Part shown: positions 46,618 to 56,789 of the stretch, piece after piece
Layout of the letters: the number at the start of each line of letters is the position of its first letter
Numbering within the stretch: the stretch's first letter is position 1
DNA from: Apostichopus japonicus
Lineage: Eukaryota; Echinodermata; Holothuroidea; Aspidochirotida; Stichopodidae
DNA length: 62,000 nucleotides
NCBI RefSeq assembly: GCF_037975245.1
Contig: NC_092561.1
Coordinates: 19,093,508 to 19,155,507, forward strand
Reading direction: 5' to 3'
Position numbers and translations under genes: made by a program
Notes under the pieces: model-generated
The model's input: only the letters and a program-made list of their open reading frames with translations
What the model was told of the DNA's origin: nothing
Database searches by the model: none

Positions 46618-47229
46618 CCGATACTCATAGCTGGTACAGCAACTAATGGTCATGTCCTACAACCGTGCATCAGTAGTTACTGTACTTTGTGTTCGTAACA
46701 CGGTAACATGTGTTGTAGGTGGCACTGTAATAACTGCAAAGATGTTGAAAGTATTGAAGACTCGCCCCAAACCGTGTGCCGCGCTCTGAACAAGTTAACT
46801 TTCCGTTGTTTGCAAATGAGGTTTTCTTCTTGTAGCTGCAAAAATGCAGACATTAATTAAACGTGATTCCTTGTTATCTGTTATCTAGACCTGAGATGTC
46901 TATCGCTGCTATGTACACTGTGTTGTGGGTATTGACCGTTGCTGTATGTATTGACTGTACACCAGTGTCTAATTACCGGCGGTAGCAAGCTGTGTGTGTA
47001 TTTTCTGGAATCAATGGTGGTGTCTAACAAACTCTGTTACACCTCATTAGAAACTAGGTCACATTACCGACGGTAGCAAGCTGTGTGTGTATTTTCTGGA
47101 ATCGATGGTGGTGTCTAACAAACTCTGTTACACCTCATTCGAAACTAGGTCACATTACCGGCATAAGACGTTTCTTTGAGCGCGAGTCTTCATACCCTTT
47201 AAGATTACTGTACTAGCTATGAGTATCGG
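46618..47229. mobile_element. Short MITE (ccgatactcatagct ends) hosting a nested TTAA MITE
   Basis: The ends CCGATACTCATAGCT (46618) and AGCTATGAGTATCGG (47215-47229) are perfect inverted repeats. Without the nested copy at 46749-47198 the host is about 158 bp. Related copies are at 61273 and 61646. Confidence 0.85.
46749..47198 (+). mobile_element. TTAA MITE, copy 5, with internal duplication
   Basis: It begins aagtattgaagactcgcccc after TTGA and ends gagtcttcataccct before TTAA (47199-47202). A ~91-bp segment (cggtagcaagctgtgtgtgt through aactaggtcaca) is tandemly duplicated at 46978-47159. Confidence 0.88.
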
Positions 47230-47627
47230 GTGGTTTAAGTAACTCGGAAGCATGAAATCATCGTAGGACTTATAGGTTTACACAAAAACCGTGCATAAGA
47301 AGAAACCTCAATTATGAACAACAAAGAGAACATTCAATATCGCATATATATCGCCACTATATCGTGCCGATCATCATACGTATACACAACTTTAATTCTT
47401 CACATAAATAAAAATAAAATAAAGGTAAGCAGAGGGTGTGTATATGTCTCTACTACACATCTCGTTGATCATCCTACGTACACTACATTAATTATGCAAG
47501 TAAATGAATAATAAAGATAATTAAAATAAGTAGTAGGTGTCTATGCCTTCATTAGACATCTTGTTATCCTCCTTTTGTGTTATTCTAGGGTATATGCATC
47601 ATAGAGAGATTGCGGGCGCATCTGGAG

Positions 47628-47800
47628 TTATTTTGTCCTGTAATCAACGCATCTACTGCAAAGACAGTGAAAGTATGAACTACCACACCAGGCGGCATCC
47701 GAGCAACACGGATAGGGTCCGGTTTTATCACAGATGGCTTCTTGGCCGTTTGGCGCAATGAAACCATGGAGACACCTACCGTCAAGTCGATATGGTTCCG
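47628..47800 (-). CDS. Terminal exon: hevein-like cysteine-rich domain and stop
   Basis: After acceptor ttctacacag, 173 nt encode [20 protein letters not shown], then [18 protein letters not shown] and a C-terminal [13 protein letters not shown], stop TAA at 47630-47628. The CC-S-x3-WCG and following HC-x-C arrangement resembles the hevein (type 1 chitin-binding) fold. The two bases at the start join the final G of the preceding EGF exon to give Ala, so the frame is continuous. Confidence 0.7.
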
Positions 47801-50800
47801 CTGTGTAGAAAATAATTAAGTAATAATAATTAAGTTAATAATTAAGTTATTAAATGAAAGATATACATTAACTTACTAAATAAACGTTATGAATAATGCC
47901 TTGAATCTGAGTGGTGTAGGCCATAAGTGTATATAAATACACACATTAAGTTTTTCTCATTGGGTTAAACTCAATGCAAATGGGTAAGGGGAGGGGGGTT
48001 GAATATGAATGAAAATAGCTCTTTGAGATATGGCATTAGCCTGATTTGTAGACAGTGAAATGATATATAAATGACTGTATGAATCACATTGGGAAGAAGT
48101 ACAATTACATAACGAAAATACACTGGAAACACTATTACTTTCATTATGTCTTTGATCATTATAGAATATATTCTGTGAGCTCCTTTATTTCCCTTATGGC
48201 AACCCTGAAGAAAATACCCAGTTTGAATTGGTCCATGTGAGTGTATGTCTACTCGACTGTTCCCTCGCTGAAATATAATTAAGTTAACATTTGTATTTGG
48301 TACCATATAATAACAATAAACTTTTCTAATACAAAGAGATTGTAGAACGCAGATCGACAGGCACGAATGAAGGATGTTCCTTCTTAGAAAATGTATTGGC
48401 CGCCGTTGTGATTGGCTCTTCGTAGCTAGTTGTGAATAGTAATACTTTGTGGGTGCGTTGTGATTCGTCCAATCGACACTTCGTATACAGTATATTCCAT
48501 TAAAGTAGCCTCCCATAATTGTTTATCAATTACGCAGAGTTTTGCTGCGTTATGAATTATCATTCGAATCTTAAAGGATCTGATCATAATTTTATATTTA
48601 AGATTAACAGCCGTGAATCATTTAAGGCTCGATTTCTCTCCAATTCGTGACTGAAACCAAAACACTGATTAAATAATCCGACAATAACTCTGTCTGTGTA
48701 CAGAGTACTTGCGTATTTGAGGATAACGGGCTTGTCCTTTTGAAGGAGTGTCGTATAAATGACTTTAACTGGAGCAGTCTTTTCTGACACAATTTAATCG
48801 CATTAGAGATGTGCGTATGTGTACATGTGTCTGAGTGTGGTATTAACAAACATATAACCGCAAACCGAAATTCTTCCTATTAATAAGAGATCAATACTCA
48901 GTTCGGTCTCCCCTTTATCCATCCTTCATTCTCCAACTCCCAACACCCAACCCCACCACTACCACTACCACCCACCCTGCTTCCACCTTTCATGAGGGTG
49001 TCGAAAGCCCTATAATTTATCAATATCTTACCTGTACATTGTTCTCCGTCCCATGAGTAATCTGTTATGCATGGGCAATCATAGGAACCATAAGTGTTGA
49101 CGCAAACTGTATTCGGTATGTCACAGCTAGTGTTACTCTCGCACTCATCAATGTCTAATACAAAGGGATAAACATTAATATATAGATGTATGGATGTATG
49201 GTTGGATGTATGCATGGATGGGTGGATGCGTGGGTGGGTGATTAGGTCGGTGGATGGATGGATGGACGGATGGACGGATGGTAAGCAATATTTACAACAG
49301 GATACATATCTCATAAACATAATTGTAACATATTGCTATGAAAACTTTTAAAACAAATATATTTAATTTGGTAATTTAACCGAACCTTCCCTTTATAATG
49401 AGACAACCCCAACATTATTAAACAAATCAAGATTATTGTGCAAGTTATCAGAGAGGCAATTCGAGGGTTAACATTACATTGTCCTGGGTACAAGTTTTCA
49501 CAATTTTCAAAATTATTACAATTATTACATCGGTCAAGTATATGCAATAAGGAATGTGGTTATGAGTTGACAGAGGCATCCAACGAGAAAGATTCACTTT
49601 GAGGTTAGGTTGTTGCCTCTTAAGGACACTTAGTTTCACTAATAAGTCGTCAGAGCTATCACAAATTAAAACAAATTACCAAAAGGAACAAAAAACTTAG
49701 CAGTATATAAATATAAAAGAGTTAACTAACTACAGACAACTTACAAATAGAAACATTTATGATAATAACTTACCTTGGCATAAAGACCCTGTATTGTAAT
49801 AACCGGAAGAGCATTCACATGTGTACGATCCCGCTGTATTCACGCAGTAGTTCTCAACCTGATTACAGTCGTGCTGGTTTAGCTCACATTCGTCAATATC
49901 TGAAAGTTATTAATATATTCGAAAACTTAAGACTTTGGTTTATAAAAACTAAAAACATAATTAGCAAAAGTGATAAATATTTAGCAATAGATAACAATTC
50001 TACGGTTAACCAACTACAGACAACGAAAATGGATATAATTATGCTATTCAGTTACCTTCGCATAACGACCCTGTATTGTAATAACCCGAAGAGCATTGAC
50101 ATGTGTAAGATCCCGCTGTATTCACGCAGTAGTTCTCAACCAGAGTACAGTCGTGCTGGTTAAGCTCACATTCGTCAATATCTGAAAGTTATTAATATAT
50201 TCGAAAACTTAAACCTTTGGTTTATAAAAACTAAAAACATAACTAGCACAAGTGATCAATAATTAGCAATATATAACAATTCTACGGTTAACTAACTACA
50301 GACAACGAAAATGGATATAATTATGCTATTCAGTTACCTTCGCATAATGACCCTGTATTGTAATAACCGGAAGAGCATTCACATGTGTACGATCCCGCTG
50401 TATTCACGCAGAAGTTCTCAACTTGATTACAGTCGTGCTGGTTTAGCTCACATTCGTCAATATCTGAAAGTTAGTAATTACATTCGAAAAAAGGGAAACA
50501 TAGGTATATGAAAGCCTTAAACATAATTAGCAAAAGTGGCAAACAATTAGCAGTAGTTAATAATGCTAGGATAAAAACTAACTACAGACAACTTACAAAT
50601 TAAAATAATACTATATTCACTTACCTTGGCATAACGACCCTGTATTGTAATAACCCGAAGAGCATTCACATAAGCATTCACATATGTACGATCCCGCTGT
50701 ATTCACGCAATAGTTCTCAACCTGACTACAGTCGTGCTGGTTAAGCCCACATTCGTCAATATCTGAAAGTTATTAATGTATTCGAAAACTTAAAACTTTG

Positions 50801-53800
50801 GTTTATAAAACTTTAAACATAATTAGCAAAAGTGATAAATATTTCGCAGTAGATAAAAATAATACGGTTAACTAACTACAGACAACGAAAATGAATATAA
50901 TTATGTTATTCAGTTACCTTCACATATTGACCCTGTATTATAGTAACCGGAAGAGCATTCACATGTGTACGATCCCGCTGTATTCACGCAGTAGTTTTCA
51001 ACCTGGTTACAGTCGTGCTGGTTTAGTTCACATTCGTCAATATCTGAAAATGACGAATGCATTCGAGAAATGAGACATGTTGTTTATAAAATATAAGAAA
51101 AATATTAAGATCACCTTGCATGTGTTTGGTGTTAGGCTAGCAGTCAGGACCCCCCCCCCCCCCCGCCACGCTCTATTCATTACAAACCTGACATTACGTG
51201 TCAGCCGTACGATCCCTCAGTACTCACGCAATAAATCTGATTCAAACTGCAATGATGTAGATTAAGATCACATTTGTCCATGTCTGAAAATTGTTGTTAG
51301 ATATTAGAATGGTATGGTATTTATTACATGAAGTGAACTGCTAAATTATACATATTTCAAAACTTTGCTAATGGTAAAAGTTTACACTTCTTTTTGAAAC
51401 GGATGTTTCAACTATAATGGTAGTTCAACTACGTCATGGAAACGTCATTATGACGTACCTACAATAATATTAGAGTATTCGAGGTTATTGAGACAAAATT
51501 AAGTTTTACGAAACGTTCGTATGAAACAACGTCTTCAGACACACCATTGGTTAAAACCGTTGCCTTCAATGTCTGATTTGACACCTGTGTATGTTAAGTA
51601 CATTTTATTTTCATTTGATTGACCTCTATATCATATCACAGACGTGGCCCTGTGTGAACCGTGGTCCTAAAACAACGTTCGTTTCTACAATATGACTATA
51701 CGAATACTACCATAGACGTGGCCTTGTCTGAACCATGGTCCTAAAACAACGTTCGTTTCTACAATATGACTATACGAATACTATCATAGACGTGGCCCTG
51801 TCTGAACCATGACCCTAAAACAACGTTTGTTTCGACAATATGACCCACGAATAGTATGATAGACGTGGCCGTATCTGAACCATGTTTTATAATCGTTCTT
51901 CGTTACCGTATAAAGTTTACTTCCATAGTCTTCGTATTTGTACTTTGTGAACATAACCAAGATCAACATTCACATGAATGACAGCATAAACAGCCATTCT
52001 CTTTTCAGTTATCCTGTTACTGAAGCTGAGTTCATTAAAATAGCAAGCTCCAACTTAAAATCAAATAAGGCAGCGGGTTACGATGGTTTTAAGCCAGGTA
52101 TTATCAAACATGTTATTCATTTTATTGCAAAACCCATGACTCACATCTGTAATATCTCTTTTAATACTGGCGTATTTCCTGGCAAACTCAAAGTCGCAAA
52201 AGTAGTGCCTATCTTCAAAAAAGGTGACACGAGTTCTTATCAAAATTATCGCCCCATATCACTGTTATCATGTTTTTCAAAACTGATTGAACGGTTAATG
52301 TTCAATCGTATTTACGATTTTACGTGCAAGTACAACATTCTTTGTAACCAACAGTATGGTTTCCGCCCTGGTCATTCTACTGAACTTGCTCTGGCAGATG
52401 CTATTGACAGACTTTACACTAATCTCGATAATGACAACACTTGCATCGGCGTCTTCCTAGACCTGTCCAAAGCATTCGACACAATTAACCACTCCATTTT
52501 ATTATCCAAACTATTTTTCTACGGAATCAGAGGAACAACCCTAAATTGGCTAGACAGTTATATCACAAATAGGTTACAATACACTACATACAAGAATTCA
52601 AATTCTGGACTTGGTGAAATCGCATGTGGTGTGCCTCAGGGCTCTGTGTTAGGTCCTCTGTTGTTTATTATATACGTTAATGATATCTGCCATGTCTCCA
52701 ACATCGCTCATACAGTCTTATTTGCCGATGACACCAATCTTTTCTTTCACTCGAAAAACGTAAATTCACTCCAAAGTACTGTCTCTTGTGAACTGGATAA
52801 GTTCTGTGATTGGTTCTCAGCAAACAAATTAAGTATTAATATTGATAAGACTAAGTATATTGTTTTTAGTACCAAAAGAGCATTTCGTTGGGATAAGGAT
52901 ATTACGATGGACGGCAAAATAATTAAATGTGTAACTGAAACTAAGTTTCTTGGTATTAATATTGATAGCAAACATTCTTGGAATAACCATATTTCGTCAG
53001 TATGTAACACTGTAGCAAAAAATACTGGTATATTATCTAACCTGAAATATTTCCTCCCACAGCATGTCCTTAGAATACTTTATCAAACACTAGTTCTGCC
53101 ACACCTATCCTATTGTACAACTATTTGGTCTGGTACATACAATGTTAACATTGACCGCCTAAATATTCTCCAAAAGAGGGCTATACATCACATTGCTAAT
53201 GCCCCACCGCTTGAACATACTAGTGGAATATTCAAGTCCCTAAATTTATTAAAACTCGGTGATATTATAACAGTCAAGGTTGCTACCTTTGCTTACAAAG
53301 CATGGAATGGATTACTGCCAGTCACTTTTAATGACTTTATTTGTAGTAACAGAGTCTTACATAACCATCACACAAGACAAGCCGACAACGCTCATTGCAA
53401 TTTTTACCATAGTAACATAGGGAAATTCGGTCTTCGAAACAGAGCAATACAAATTTGGAATGATCTATCAAAAAATTTGAAGCTCATTACTTCAAAACCC
53501 ACATTCACCAGGCATTTGAAAAAGGAGTTCATTAACTCTTACTAGTAATATTTAATCTTTTCACGTATCCATCTCAGCGTCACTAGGATATTATTACTGT
53601 ATATTTAATCCTTACGTATATACTGTATTATAAATATTTGTTCATTTTCTTTTCTTTTCTCCCGGGGAGTCTCCTACCTTGTTAAGTCTTTTATGACTTT
53701 TTAGGAGACTTCCTTTCCCTTTGTACACTATTGGCGATAAAACAAATAAATAAATATAAACTTGCCTATGCACTGTTCTCCGGCCCACTGGTAACCTGTC

Positions 53801-56779
53801 ATACATTGACATGTATAGGAACCAATATTGTTGACGCAAACTGTATTCTGTACGCTACAGTTGAAACTGCCATTCTGGCATTCATCGACATCTGTATTAC
53901 AAGAGAGAAACATGCTGGTTGTTCAAGAGAGATTTATGTATGACACCTTATGTTCTGTTCCATTTGTGTCGGTCATGATAACTGTTACACCCAATAGAAT
54001 AGAAAAGGTTATCGTCTAACGTTCATTGCGTAGGACTACGGGCCATCAGAAACGTACGCAGTTGTCTCGTAACAGCTCAAATTCTTTCATATAAATATCA
54101 GGGTATGGATGAAGAAAGTGAAATGGAAGATAGTCACATCACTACTGCATGTATCACATGCATTGTCCATGTTCCAACTAACCTTGGCATACGGTTCCTG
54201 CAGTTCTGTTATAGCCAGATACACATTGGCATCTGTACGAACCCATGGTATTTACGCAGTAGCTTTCATTCAGACTGCAATTATGTAGGTTAAGGTCACA
54301 TTCGTCCAAATCTAAAAGTTGTTAAAAAAAAACTAAAATATGACATTCACTATCAATAAACGTGATAGTTGAAAGTCTAGGTGAGATTAAATTTCAAACA
54401 TTCGATACAAATGTTACGAAACGCCTTTATGACATAATGTAATTACTTTTCAAGTCACCCAAGAAAGAACCTGGGCACGAACAATCAAACAACCGAACGA
54501 CCGATCAGCTCTCAACCCAAGTCCCCTTGCATCGATACCGTGACTTTTGATCATCATCAGGGGAACATAATGCTACACGTGATACTTCAAATTCAGAATT
54601 AAGTTGTTTAAAAGATGTCGCTTCCGACTTTTCTAACAACGCTACTGCGTATTATTGTTGCTGTTTACGTAACACTGCATGCCTCTACGCATGGGGTTAC
54701 AAGAACATTAGAACGAATCTACCTTCACGGTTACCTTGCAAAGTCGTATGCTCATGAGATTAATGGCAATGGAAAAAAGTTTTGAATCTTGATTTGTTCC
54801 TGGTATATAAATGAGGGAAAGAATATTTTGTGCCCAAACCAGAACAGTATAAATTTGACCATGAAAAAGACATGTGTACGATAGCATATACCACACGAAA
54901 CAACAAGTTGTCATTAGCAAAACTTTAACGTGCCATTGTATAGTCTGCATGGTATATCCAACTAAAGCACACATTTGGCAAGTCGCCTAATACGTGCTTT
55001 TGGCGACTTTGTTATGAATTATATTTGACTAAATGATAAATTATTGAACATAAAACTAAATATACTTGCCATGACATTGGGTTCCATTCCATTCGTAACC
55101 TGCTATACATTGGCAAATGTAGGAACCAATAGAGTTGATGCACATTGTGTTCGGTAGACTGCAATTATAACTACCATTCTGGCACTCATCGACATCTGTA
55201 GCAAAGAGAAAGGACGAGCAAGAAGGGAAAGAGACTGAAGAATACAGTAACTATGATTCTTCGCTATTGTTCGATTTTTCATGAGGCATACTTGACATAC
55301 TATACGAGGCATCGCTGTTGGTGTTCCTGTTGCTGCCCCAATGTGTTGCAACTATCGATATTTCAACATTGGTCATTATACCTGACCTCATAATGATATT
55401 CTTAAACACCACCATTGAGCTGCCACCACTGTGCGTAGTTCTTAGTGCCTATGCTTAGACACTACCAGATATAGAGATGTGACGCTCGAATACCTACCTT
55501 GGCAAACAGATTCTGCCTTGTTGTAGCCAGATCCACAATCACATCTATATGAACCCTCGGTATTTACGCAATAGCTTACATTCAGACTACAATTATGTAA
55601 ATTAAGATCACATTCGTCGATATCTGAAAGTTAAAAACAGAAAATGAAAAATATGCTGTTTACTCAAATTGGTAATAATTTGATGTGGTTCTATGTAATA
55701 CATGTAAAGTGTATTTGTAATAATTAAGTAAGTAATACATTACTTATGATGCAGAAAACGGTAAGCCCTTTGATAACGTTTTAAGGTATAATAAAACTTG
55801 TAGCAAGAAATGACAACTTCGCGACGTTGTTTATGTTAGGACGCCTGCCACTTCATACTTTGCGGCTTTCTCTGATATTGTTGGGTTTGTTTTGTTACAT
55901 GTCACTGGTTCAATTCAACAGTAGCTTAGTATATATATACATATGAGTTCCTAGGGGATAGGAAGCCAACAGGAGATAATTTTAAACCTATACATGTGGT
56001 GATTGTGGACGTACACCGGCTTATACCAAGCCGTCTCTTTTTGATAAATGTTCAGAGAGTTACGAAGCAGGCGTGTAATTGGCACACCCATTCCTGCCCC
56101 CTGGACCGCCATTTAACGTCCTCCATCTGGCCAATTGAAGGCAAAGGAGAGGTAGGTCTTACGGAGGTAGGTCTTACGGACATCAATATTTTTTGTGTGA
56201 CTGAAAGAAAGTCAGTTTTCCTTTTGTTCGTCTGAGGAATTGATTGTAAAAGTATATGTGGAAGCTAAACGTTTCACTGTCTCGTCTTCTATGTATTGTG
56301 TAATTAGGATCTAGGATTAGGACATTAATTTAGTAAATAAAAGTAAACCAACCTCTAGAGAGAACATAGTCCATAAGATCATGGAAACAACGATATTGTG
56401 GGTAATATGAAGGATGTCACATTAGCAAACCACTACTGATTACAACGATTCCAGGCTCAAATTTATGAGGAACAAAGTATCACAGAACGGCCTTAAGAAA
56501 TTAGATGATACTATTTAACGCTTTGACATTAAAATGTATATATTTAAATACTTCAAGTTTAAGTTATAAAACCTTAAAATAAAGACAGCAAGCTCTATTT
56601 CATCATGACGGTAAAGGAAAAGTATTAACTATCCTCACCTTCAAATTCACAATTGGTAGTGTGAAACACACCAGAGCGGAAATCACAAGGAGTAAGTCCT
56701 TTAGGTAGACGAACCTTATAGCCCTTTGGTGTAGCCTGGCCAGCGCATCGAACATCACGGCTACCATCAACAATCAATC
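47628..56779 (-). CDS. Multi-EGF extracellular protein, 3' part, with hevein-like C-terminus
   Basis: Exons read leftwards: 56779-56639 (unique), 55623-55498, 55195-55070, 54311-54183, 53891-53766, 51043-50918, 50762-50625, 50463-50338, 50181-50056, 49899-49774, 49154-49032 (ten cbEGF exons), and 47800-47628 (terminal, stop). All internal exons are symmetric phase 1-1, so they can be gained or lost without frame change, and the terminal exon is in matching phase. The cbEGF modules have the D-[IV]-DEC start and the C-x-N-[TN]-x-G-S-[YF] beta-hydroxylation and calcium consensus. No transmembrane segment was seen, so a secreted matrix-type product is likely. The 5' end was not found and lies to the right of 56779 or beyond the window. 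Confidence 0.85.
47850..49030. other. Intron, nothing recognised
   Basis: A 181-codon minus-strand frame (47971-48516) has no recognisable motif and is treated as chance. Confidence 0.4.
49032..49154 (-). CDS. cbEGF exon (last EGF, 123 bp)
   Basis: Flanked by gtattag and gtaaga. It encodes [20 protein letters not shown], then YGSYDCPC and [10 protein letters not shown]: six cysteines and the calcium-binding signature. It is closer to the exons at 53766 and 55070 than to the tandem array beside it. Confidence 0.9.
49155..49280. repeat. GGATG-type simple repeat
   Basis: Degenerate gatggatg/gtgg units upstream of the last EGF exon. Confidence 0.8.
49774..49899 (-). CDS. cbEGF exon, array unit 1 (126 bp)
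   Basis: [20 protein letters not shown], then [20 protein letters not shown]. Six cysteines, phase 1-1, donor gtaagt. Confidence 0.92.
50056..50181 (-). CDS. cbEGF exon, array unit 2 (126 bp)
   Basis: As unit 1 with DCTLVENYC and [14 protein letters not shown]. The donor is gtaact, slightly weaker. Confidence 0.92.
50338..50463 (-). CDS. cbEGF exon, array unit 3 (126 bp)
   Basis: As unit 1 with ENFCVN in place of ENYCVN. Donor gtaact. Confidence 0.92.
50625..50762 (-). CDS. cbEGF exon, array unit 4 (138 bp, with 12-nt duplication)
   Basis: As unit 1, but a 12-nt in-frame tandem duplication turns one CEC into CECLCEC, giving eight cysteines. The start reads [11 protein letters not shown]. 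Donor gtaagt, phase 1-1 kept. Confidence 0.9.
50918..51043 (-). CDS. cbEGF exon, array unit 5 (126 bp)
   Basis: [20 protein letters not shown] and [14 protein letters not shown]. Six cysteines, donor gtaact. Confidence 0.92.
51165..51283 (-). pseudogene. Decayed EGF exon
   Basis: After tttcag at 51284 the sequence reads [20 protein letters not shown], then TEGSYG and TGA. The 3' half is replaced by unrelated sequence ending in a long C run (51150-51163). It matches the DLNLHNC exon type at 54183 and 55498. Exon skipping would keep the frame. Confidence 0.8.
51640..51890. repeat. ~70-bp tandem repeat, about 3.5 copies
   Basis: Units share agacgtggccctgtctgaac, cctaaaacaacgttcgtttc and acaatatgac. 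Confidence 0.92.
51900..53757 (+). mobile_element. 5'-truncated LINE with intact RT ORF, in an EGF intron
   Basis: It contains one uninterrupted 535-codon frame, a ~200-bp 3' UTR with a hairpin (gggagtctcc and ggagacttcc) and an (AAAT)n tail ending about 8 bp from the EGF exon donor at 53766. The orientation is opposite to the host gene. A short copy of the same 3' end is at 40880-41430. Confidence 0.88.
51938..53545 (+). CDS. Non-LTR retrotransposon reverse transcriptase (CR1/Jockey superclade)
   Basis: The visible RT motifs in order are [20 protein letters not shown] (~91-110), motif [11 protein letters not shown] (~173-182), motif [14 protein letters not shown] (~231-243) and catalytic motif C LFADDTN (~261-267). 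A C-terminal region with [13 protein letters not shown] follows. It copies RNA into DNA at a nicked target. The apurinic-type endonuclease that should precede it is absent, so the copy is truncated and not autonomous, though the RT frame is open. The ATG at 51938 is simply the first in frame and not the native start. The family assignment within CR1/Jockey is uncertain. Confidence 0.88.
   Translation: MYFVNITKINIHMNDSINSHSLFSYPVTEAEFIKIASSNLKSNKAAGYDGFKPGIIKHVIHFIAKPMTHICNISFNTGVFPGKLKVAKVVPIFKKGDTSSYQNYRPISLLSCFSKLIERLMFNRIYDFTCKYNILCNQQYGFRPGHSTELALADAIDRLYTNLDNDNTCIGVFLDLSKAFDTINHSILLSKLFFYGIRGTTLNWLDSYITNRLQYTTYKNSNSGLGEIACGVPQGSVLGPLLFIIYVNDICHVSNIAHTVLFADDTNLFFHSKNVNSLQSTVSCELDKFCDWFSANKLSINIDKTKYIVFSTKRAFRWDKDITMDGKIIKCVTETKFLGINIDSKHSWNNHISSVCNTVAKNTGILSNLKYFLPQHVLRILYQTLVLPHLSYCTTIWSGTYNVNIDRLNILQKRAIHHIANAPPLEHTSGIFKSLNLLKLGDIITVKVATFAYKAWNGLLPVTFNDFICSNRVLHNHHTRQADNAHCNFYHSNIGKFGLRNRAIQIWNDLSKNLKLITSKPTFTRHLKKEFINSY
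53766..53891 (-). CDS. cbEGF exon with GC donor (126 bp)
   Basis: [20 protein letters not shown], then IGSYTCQC and AGEQC. Acceptor aatacag; the donor is gcaagt instead of gtaagt. Phase 1-1. Confidence 0.88.
54183..54311 (-). CDS. cbEGF exon (129 bp)
   Basis: [20 protein letters not shown], then MGSYRCQC and [10 protein letters not shown]. Acceptor cttttag, donor gttagt. Confidence 0.9.
54320..55065. other. Intron, nothing recognised
   Basis: No further exon or element was recognised. Confidence 0.45.
55070..55195 (-). CDS. cbEGF exon with GC donor (126 bp)
   Basis: [20 protein letters not shown], then IGSYICQC and YEWNGTQCH. Acceptor gctacag; donor gcaagt. It is paralogous to the exon at 53766, with the same non-canonical donor. 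Confidence 0.88.
55498..55623 (-). CDS. cbEGF exon (126 bp)
   Basis: [20 protein letters not shown], then [20 protein letters not shown]. Acceptor ctttcag, donor gtaggt. Confidence 0.92.
55630..56635. other. Intron, nothing recognised
   Basis: No repeat or exon was recognised apart from a short direct repeat (gtaggtcttacgga twice) near 56152. Confidence 0.45.
56639..56779 (-). CDS. Exon upstream of the EGF array, unrecognised module
   Basis: 141 bp between ctttag and gtgagg, phase 1-1, open throughout. It contains [34 protein letters not shown] and TTNCEFE. The final G joins the next exon to make the Asp of its DIDEC start. The three cysteines (R-C-A, P-C-D, N-C-E) do not fit EGF. It may be part of a larger domain whose other exons lie further right; I do not recognise it. 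Confidence 0.6.
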
Positions 56780-56789
56780 CTAAAGAAAT

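Larger units (their letters stand above)
49774..51043 (-). repeat. Tandem array of five EGF exon-plus-intron units
   Basis: Exon 3' ends are at 49774, 50056, 50338, 50625 and 50918, so the units are 282, 282, 287 and 293 bp. Introns are almost as similar as exons (gttaactaactacagacaac, aacataattagcaaaagtg), which shows recent duplication or gene conversion. Confidence 0.93.

Noticed and set aside
47971-48516. 181-codon minus-strand ORF
   Set aside because: No motif, no splice context, within an intron of the EGF gene.
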